Positions 41,953-47,077 of a stretch of DNA of 47,077 nt are shown here, one piece after another; positions within the stretch are counted from its first letter, which is position 1; every line of letters begins with the position of its first letter. The notes beneath the pieces were generated by a model that was not told the origin of the DNA, made no database searches, and worked only from the letters and a program-made list of their open reading frames with translations. Both the position numbers and the translations under genes were made by a program. Origin of the DNA: Bacteroidaceae bacterium (GTDB lineage Bacteria; Bacteroidota; Bacteroidia; Bacteroidales; Bacteroidaceae); the NCBI GenBank assembly GCA_017516885.1, contig JAFXAR010000052.1:1-47077 (forward strand), in the 5' to 3' direction.

Positions 41953-42981
41953 CTAAATTACAGTCCTCGAAAAAGCCGGCTGGTCCATAGCGCAGAACTC
42001 CCCGGCAAGATATTTGTAATACCCTACAATGCCAATCATGGCAGCATTGTCGGTAGTAAATCCAAATTTAGGGATAAATATCTCCCATCCGTAACGCTTT
42101 GCATAGCTGTGATATGCCTCGCGGAGCGCCGTATTTGCCGACACGCCTCCCGAAAGGGCAATCCTCTTTATGCCAAGCGCCTTTGAAGCCTTGTACAGTT
42201 TGTCCATGAGAATAGCCACAACAGTTGCCTCAAACGAAGCGGCAAGGTCCTCCAAATGCTTCTCAACATAATTCTCATCCTCGGCAACAAGCTTGCGCAA
42301 CGTATAAAGGAAAGAGGTCTTCAGGCCGCTGAAGCTGTAGTCGTACCCGGGAATGTGAGGCTTGCTGAAGGAGTAGGCCTTAGGATTGCCCTGACGCGCA
42401 AGACGGTCAATAATAGGGCCGCCCGGATAGCCAAGTCCCATAATCTTGGCGCATTTGTCCATTGCCTCTCCGGCAGCATCGTCAATTGTCTGCCCAACAA
42501 TCTCCATATCATTGTAGGCGTTTACCTTGACAATCTGCGAGTTGCCGCCCGAAACCATGAGACAGAGGAACGGATATTCAGGAGAGAGATTGTCAGCGCC
42601 CTCCTCTTTAATAAAGTGCGCAAGAATATGCCCCTGAAGATGGTTAACCTCCACCATTGGAATTCCAAGCGACGCTGCAAGCCCCTTTGCAAATGATACA
42701 CCCACGAGAAGCGACCCCATAAGGCCCGGCCCCCGCGTAAAGGCAATGGCATTCAACTGTTCCTTGCTCACACCCGCCCTTTTGAGCGCAGCATCAACCA
42801 CCGGCACAATATTCTGTTCGTGGGCTCGTGACGCAAGCTCAGGCACAACACCGCCGTACTGCTCATGCACCGCCTGGCCGGCAGTGACGTTTGAAAGCAC
42901 AAAGTCGTTGCGCATCACCGCCGCCGAAGTGTCGTCACACGACGACTCAATTGCCAAAATATAAATATCCTTGTCGTTCAT
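41953..42981 (-). CDS. tsaD: tRNA N6-threonylcarbamoyladenosine transferase TsaD
   Basis: 342 aa ASKHA-fold enzyme that transfers the threonylcarbamoyl group to A37 of ANN-reading tRNAs, with TsaB and TsaE. N-terminal AIESSCDDTSAAV, metal site NHLQGHILAH (HxxxH), SGGNSQIV, the ATP loop AAGEAMDKCAKIMGLGYPGG and SGGVSANTALRE are all present. Full length. TATCTTCG at 43036-43043 is a likely -7 element. Confidence 0.97.
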   Translation of the reverse strand: MNDKDIYILAIESSCDDTSAAVMRNDFVLSNVTAGQAVHEQYGGVVPELASRAHEQNIVPVVDAALKRAGVSKEQLNAIAFTRGPGLMGSLLVGVSFAKGLAASLGIPMVEVNHLQGHILAHFIKEEGADNLSPEYPFLCLMVSGGNSQIVKVNAYNDMEIVGQTIDDAAGEAMDKCAKIMGLGYPGGPIIDRLARQGNPKAYSFSKPHIPGYDYSFSGLKTSFLYTLRKLVAEDENYVEKHLEDLAASFEATVVAILMDKLYKASKALGIKRIALSGGVSANTALREAYHSYAKRYGWEIFIPKFGFTTDNAAMIGIVGYYKYLAGEFCAMDQPAFSRTVI

Positions 42982-43101
42982 CGAAAATCAAAAGTTTCTT
43001 ACCCCGCAGGGTTTTCTTATAAATTATTTATTATGCGAAGATACAACATTATTTCTTTTTGCTTACCTTTACAAAGCAAAAAGTTTTCCAAACAACCGGC
43101 A

Positions 43102-44088
43102 ATGCGCATTGAGATATTCACAAAAAGCAGCGAACTGCCCGAGCTAATAAGCGGCCCGGTACTCCACTCCGCATTCATGTTCCGCACAATAGAGTGCAGC
43201 AGAATGGGCAAGCCCTACATGCTTGTGGCATACGGCAGCGACGGAAAGGAGACAGGACATCTGCTGGTTGTTAGGCAGCGCAGCATACGCCTTATGCCGC
43301 CGGTGCTAAGCTTTTGGTTCTCAATACAGGGCGAGGGGGCATACCGCGACGGCTTCAAGGAGCGCGAGGCAGTTTTCGCAATGTTCCTTGAAAAGGTTTT
43401 CGACATTTTCGACTTTCACCACACCTACATAGAGGTGCAGAATCTTGAAGACTCGCGCTTTTCGTACAGCACCCTGCGCAGCCACCTCTTCGTGCCCATT
43501 AAAGACAGGCGCATATACATATCCCTGCACAGCAAAGACCCGCGCGAGCGGCTTTCCCGCGCCTACAAAGCGCACATACGCAAGGCCGAGGGTTCAGGAG
43601 TCACCTTCCGCAGGGCATCAAGCGACAAGGAGATAAACGAAGCACTGCTGCTGATGAGAAACTTCTACAGGACAAAGACAAGGAAAAGACTGCCCTGCCA
43701 GAAAACGCTATTCAACATGCTGCAGAACAGCGACGGCACACTCTCCGACGAAGCAAAGCTCTTTGTGGTGCTCTACAAGGGGAAAATCATAGGAAGTTCC
43801 ATTTGCCTTTACGAAAAGGAGCGCGCCCTGCTTGCCTACAGCTGCGGCCTGCGCAAGAGCTACCCATTCCAATACCCTGGCATAATGGCAATTTGGGCGG
43901 CAATAAGCGACGCATACGAGCAAGGATACGCCCATTTTGAATTTCTTGAAGTAAGAGGGGTTTCCAAGCTACGCAAGAGCTTCCTGAACGCAATAGGGAA
44001 TTTCGGCGGCAAGGAGACAAGCCCCCTGCGCTGGTATCATTTCAAATGGAACTGGCTGAACAAATTTTTACGCTGGATATACGTTTAG
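43102..44088 (+). CDS. GNAT-family acetyltransferase (FemAB/BioF2-like)
   Basis: 328 aa, no signal peptide. The C-terminal half (~150-310) has the BioF2-like acetyltransferase pattern: SRAYKAHIRKAEGSGVTF, LLLMRNFYRTKTRKR, KLFVVLYKGKIIGSSI, then AYSCGLRKSYPFQYPG and HFEFLEVRGVSKLRKSFL. Such proteins add acyl or aminoacyl groups to cell-surface glycans or peptides; the substrate is unknown. Start chosen at ATG 43102 (MRIEIF); the open frame upstream overlaps the tsaD promoter. TonB receptor gene follows 48 bp later, perhaps in the same transcript. Only distantly like the product of 3379-4332. Confidence 0.65.
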   Translation: MRIEIFTKSSELPELISGPVLHSAFMFRTIECSRMGKPYMLVAYGSDGKETGHLLVVRQRSIRLMPPVLSFWFSIQGEGAYRDGFKEREAVFAMFLEKVFDIFDFHHTYIEVQNLEDSRFSYSTLRSHLFVPIKDRRIYISLHSKDPRERLSRAYKAHIRKAEGSGVTFRRASSDKEINEALLLMRNFYRTKTRKRLPCQKTLFNMLQNSDGTLSDEAKLFVVLYKGKIIGSSICLYEKERALLAYSCGLRKSYPFQYPGIMAIWAAISDAYEQGYAHFEFLEVRGVSKLRKSFLNAIGNFGGKETSPLRWYHFKWNWLNKFLRWIYV

Positions 44089-44136
44089 CAGGAAAAACGC
44101 GTTATATATACCGGCACCTACTGTGTTAATGGCAAA

Positions 44137-46527
44137 ATGAAAATAAAGTTATACATATTTATATTATTAACAATCCTTCTGTCGCAAAGCGCGCATGCAC
44201 AGAAAGTAACCTTCAAGGGGCGCGTCACCAACGAGATTGGGCAGCCTGTTGAAATTGCGAACGTAAAGGTTGTGGGCAAGCCTATTGGCACTGTATGCGA
44301 CCTTCAGGGCTACTACAAACTCACATGCGAAACGGCCGACACCATTGTGCTCTCATTCTCCATGCTTGGCTACCAGACCCGCAAGCGCACCTTTGAACAC
44401 CCCACCGACACGGTGCTGCTCAACGTAATGCTGCCGTCGGCCGACTACAAGCTTTCAGAACTTGAGGTAACCCACAAGGAGCGGCAGATGAACGCCACCC
44501 AGCAGATTGAAATGCCCGACAAGCTGCGCCTCAATCCATCGGCGAGCGGCAACGGCATTGAGGACATAATAAAATCGCAGGCCGGAGTGAGCGCCCACAA
44601 TGAGCTCAGCTCGCAGTACAACGTACGAGGCGGCAACTTTGACGAAAACAGCGTCTATGTAAACGGCATTGAGATATACCGTCCGCTGCTCATAAGGGCC
44701 GGACAGCAAGAGGGCCTCAGCTTCCTCAACCCCGACATGGTGGGCGCAATAGCATTCTCCACCGGCGGTTTCGAGGCAAAATATGGCGACAAAATGTCAT
44801 CGGTGCTCGATATTACATACCGCAAGCCCCGCGAATTCGAGAGCAACATATCATTGAGCATGCTCGGAGGCAGCATATATGCCGGGTGGGGAAACAGAAA
44901 GGTAAGCTTCTCCAATTCATTGCGCTACAAGAGCAACAGATACCTTTTGGGAACGCTTGACACTAAGGGAGAATACAACCCAACATTCATTGACTATCAG
45001 GCATTCTTTGACTGGAGAATAAGCGACAAGTTCAGCTTCAGCGCAATAGGCAACATATCGCGCAACGAGTACGAATTCACCCCAAGCGACCGCAAGACGA
45101 GCTTTGGAACACTTGAGGATGTAAAGGAGTTCAAGGTATACTTCGGCGGCTGGGAAAAAGACCTCTTCAGAACCCTCTTTGGAGCAGCGTCACTCTCCTT
45201 CAAGCCCAACGACAACAACCTTATTATATTACAGGCATCGGCCTTCAACACCAACGAGGAGGAGACCTACGACATTTTGGGCGAGTACTGGCTAAACGAC
45301 ATAAACACCGATGAGACCATGAGCGTAGGCGGTTATCAGGAGCACGCAAGAAACTACCTTGAAGCAAACGTGCAGACAGTATCCCTGCGGGGAACGCACT
45401 ACGCCGGACAGCACGACATACGCTGGGGCACAGAGTGGAAAATGCAGGATTTCAGCGACAGGCAGCGCGAATGGGAGCTGCGCGATTCGGCCGGATACAA
45501 TGTGCCGCAGCACCCCGGCGGATTGCGGCCCGTCTACAGCCTGAAGTCAAACACGGCAATCAGCAGCAACAACCTGACGGCATATTTGCAGGACACCTAC
45601 AAGTTCAACTGCAGCCTTGGTGTAATTTCGGTAAACGCCGGCATCAGGGTATCGTACTGGGACTGGAACAGCGAGGTAACAGTGTCGCCGCGCGCATCGG
45701 TGGGGCTTATACCAAAATTCAACGACGACATGACATTCCGCCTTGCTGCAGGCGTGTATTACCAGACACCGTTCTACAAGGAGATGCGCGACACGGTTAC
45801 AGTAGATGGAATATCATCGGTAACGCTGAACAAGAATATAAAGTCGCAGAGGTCAATACATTTTGTCCTTGGATACGACTACCACTTCAAGATGATGAAC
45901 CGTCCGTTCAAGTTCACCGCCGAGGCATATTACAAGAAGCTCGACAATCTTATACCCTACAACGTGGACAACGTGCGCATTGTATACTACGGCGAGAACT
46001 GCGCCCACGGATACGCAACGGGCCTTGACATGAAACTGTTCGGAGAGTTTGTCCCGGGCACAGACTCATGGCTCACATTCTCCATAATGGACACAAAGGA
46101 GAAGATTAACGGAGGCGACTGGATTCCACGCCCCACAAACAGCCGCTTCAACGCATCGCTCTACTTCACCGACTACTTTCCCGGCACTGACCGCTGGAAA
46201 ATGAGCCTTCAGGGAGTGTATGCCGACGGCCTGCCGTTCGGCCCGCCGCACACAGGCCGCGAAAAGCAGCGCTTCAATGCACCTGCATACAAGCGCGTGG
46301 ACATCGGAATGTCGTACCGCCTGCTTAACAACGAGGAGCAAACCTACCGCACCGGCGTGCGCAAGTACATAAAGAACATTTGGTTAGGGCTTGACGCATT
46401 CAATCTGCTCGACATCAACAACGTAAACTCATATTACTGGGTAAGCGACGTAAGCAACAACAACTACGCCGTTCCCAACTACCTCACCGGCCGGCAGATA
46501 AACTTCAGGGTGCTGGTGGAATTGTAA
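44137..46527 (+). CDS. TonB-dependent outer-membrane receptor
   Basis: 796 aa. Signal peptide (cut after SAHA). A CarboxypepD-like N-terminal domain (~25-110: FKGRVTNEIGQPVEIANVKV, then SMLGYQTRKRTF) precedes the plug (~125-235, with IEDIIKSQAGVSAHNELSSQ, YNVRGGNFDENSVYVNGIEI) and a 22-strand barrel to the C-terminus ending LVEL. It imports an unknown ligand with TonB energy. No SusD partner follows, so it is not a classical SusC pair; siderophore, cobalamin or peptide ligands are all possible. A terminator lies just after. Confidence 0.9.
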   Translation: MKIKLYIFILLTILLSQSAHAQKVTFKGRVTNEIGQPVEIANVKVVGKPIGTVCDLQGYYKLTCETADTIVLSFSMLGYQTRKRTFEHPTDTVLLNVMLPSADYKLSELEVTHKERQMNATQQIEMPDKLRLNPSASGNGIEDIIKSQAGVSAHNELSSQYNVRGGNFDENSVYVNGIEIYRPLLIRAGQQEGLSFLNPDMVGAIAFSTGGFEAKYGDKMSSVLDITYRKPREFESNISLSMLGGSIYAGWGNRKVSFSNSLRYKSNRYLLGTLDTKGEYNPTFIDYQAFFDWRISDKFSFSAIGNISRNEYEFTPSDRKTSFGTLEDVKEFKVYFGGWEKDLFRTLFGAASLSFKPNDNNLIILQASAFNTNEEETYDILGEYWLNDINTDETMSVGGYQEHARNYLEANVQTVSLRGTHYAGQHDIRWGTEWKMQDFSDRQREWELRDSAGYNVPQHPGGLRPVYSLKSNTAISSNNLTAYLQDTYKFNCSLGVISVNAGIRVSYWDWNSEVTVSPRASVGLIPKFNDDMTFRLAAGVYYQTPFYKEMRDTVTVDGISSVTLNKNIKSQRSIHFVLGYDYHFKMMNRPFKFTAEAYYKKLDNLIPYNVDNVRIVYYGENCAHGYATGLDMKLFGEFVPGTDSWLTFSIMDTKEKINGGDWIPRPTNSRFNASLYFTDYFPGTDRWKMSLQGVYADGLPFGPPHTGREKQRFNAPAYKRVDIGMSYRLLNNEEQTYRTGVRKYIKNIWLGLDAFNLLDINNVNSYYWVSDVSNNNYAVPNYLTGRQINFRVLVEL

Positions 46528-46536
46528 CGAAAATAA

Positions 46537-46555
46537 AGCGGTTCCCGCAACCGCT
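46537..46555 (+). terminator. TonB receptor terminator
   Basis: AGCGGTT (46537-46543) and AACCGCT (46549-46555) with a 5-base loop, followed by CTTTT, 10 bp after the stop. Confidence 0.8.
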
Positions 46556-46563
46556 CTTTTCAG

Positions 46564-46600
46564 CAAGATATTCCGGCGAAGACTTCGCCGGAATATCTTG
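46564..46600. repeat. near-perfect 37-bp palindrome
   Basis: 18-bp arms 46564-46581 and 46583-46600 with a single-base loop. It immediately follows the TonB receptor terminator, so it may be a second terminator or an insertion. The rest of the gap to 46795 shows nothing recognised. Confidence 0.6.
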
Positions 46601-46795
46601 TACTATTTGGAACAATTCGTAAAACAACCCGCCATATACAATTGAACCCGCAAAGCAACCCTGTCATTTTGCCACTACAGCCGGCAAACAGCCAACATTT
46701 TCTGACATTTTGCTTTCAAAACAGGCTTTTCACTGACAATTTTACCCCCCCCGAATTTATTTTTTACATTTTGTTACAAAATTACACTAAAAGAA

Positions 46796-46827
46796 CTTGC
46801 ACAATATAATAAAAAGAGATAATTTTG
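46796..46827 (+). promoter_or_regulatory. promoter of the last gene
   Basis: CTTG (46796-46799, near TTTG), 20-nt spacer, TAATTTTG (46820-46827), which matches TAnnTTTG. About 70 bp upstream of the ATG at 46900. Confidence 0.65.
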
Positions 46828-46899
46828 CAACTCCTTTTAAATCAAGGCTGTTTTTTATAAAAAAGGAATTATTTCCCCACAAGAACCACTATTTATATT

Positions 46900-47077
46900 A
46901 TGAAAAAGCTATACTCGCTGCTATTGACGGCATCCCTTTGTCTATTATCACAAGTGGCGGTTGCACAGGTCACAGTCTCAACCACCAATGCAAACAACAC
47001 TACAGAGAAGAACAACGCCACATGGTATGTCATAAGAAACGTGGAAACCGGCAAGTTCCTCAAATACGTAGGCAGCA
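46900..47077 (+). CDS. secreted protein, 5' part only (runs off the window)
   Basis: 59 codons visible. Signal peptide with hydrophobic core LYSLLLTASLCLLSQ, cut after AVAQ. Then Thr/Asn-rich sequence and ATWYVIRNVETGKFLKYVG, a WY(V/I)IRN-type segment like the start of ricin-type or sialidase-associated beta-trefoil domains in Bacteroidales. The same general kind of segment (AYAIKAG) occurs in the sialidase at 32311-34344. Function of the full protein cannot be told. Confidence 0.7.
   Translation, partial: MKKLYSLLLTASLCLLSQVAVAQVTVSTTNANNTTEKNNATWYVIRNVETGKFLKYVGS

Overview
The window looks like a chromosomal segment of a gut-type Bacteroidales bacterium (Bacteroidota); family and genus cannot be fixed from sequence alone. 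Supporting signs are promoters of the form TTTG-N20-TA(T/C)CTT(T/C)G, FISUMP, PEGA, WG-repeat, DUF4827 and DUF4295 proteins, a TonB-dependent receptor with a CarboxypepD-like N-terminus, a LytS/LytTR two-component pair, a GH33 sialidase and a group-B-like [FeFe]-hydrogenase. Most of the window is ordinary housekeeping DNA; the accessory parts are the first 2.8 kb and 34.8-40.5 kb.

Layout. 0-2.8 kb: an AT-rich anti-phage island with a Septu-like pair (PtuA-like ATPase, PtuB-like HNH nuclease), an IS transposase remnant and short direct repeats at both edges, next to a tRNA-Ser/Glu/Glu operon. 3.4-13 kb: GNAT/FemAB-like protein, guanine deaminase, LytTR regulator plus sensor kinase, nadC, rlmH, a beta-helix lipoprotein, pepD, a small membrane protein and an OmpH-like lipoprotein. 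13-18.4 kb: a Cthe_2159-like lipoprotein, aspA, initiator tRNA-Met, a TetR regulator and an RluA-type pseudouridine synthase. 18.5-22.7 kb: hydG and hydE, divergent from the hydrogenase gene. 22.7-30.5 kb: vWA protein, glmM, DUF4827 lipoprotein, nrnA, comEC, rpe. 30.6-34.8 kb: WG-repeat lipoprotein, sialidase, small lipoprotein. 34.8-40.5 kb: two tandem receptor-like Ser/Thr kinases flanked by multi-hairpin repeats. 40.5-47 kb: DUF4295-L33-L28, pncC/cinA-like, tsaD, a second GNAT-like gene, a TonB-dependent receptor and the start of a secreted protein.

The main discovery candidate is the kinase pair. Each is predicted as cytoplasmic Ser/Thr kinase - transmembrane helix - PEGA - C-terminal FISUMP (C-type-lectin-like) domain. 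In the last ~175 nt of the two genes all 25 nucleotide differences fall in 17 codons, 24 of them at codon positions 1 or 2, and 22 of 25 have adenine in one copy on the sense strand; every other base is identical, and similarity stops just after a GC-rich 3' block. This is the signature of adenine-specific mutagenesis by a diversity-generating retroelement (DGR). No reverse transcriptase or template repeat is in the window, so the two genes look like targets served from elsewhere: receptor kinases with a hypervariable, probably periplasmic, ligand-binding face.

Other points worth attention: a ~90-bp inverted-repeat element in three copies, each directly 5' of a start codon (guaD, hydE, pncC); modular multi-hairpin repeats around the kinase genes; an 88-bp palindromic element at the end of a lipoprotein gene; and a sensor kinase with a His/Pro-rich periplasmic loop.
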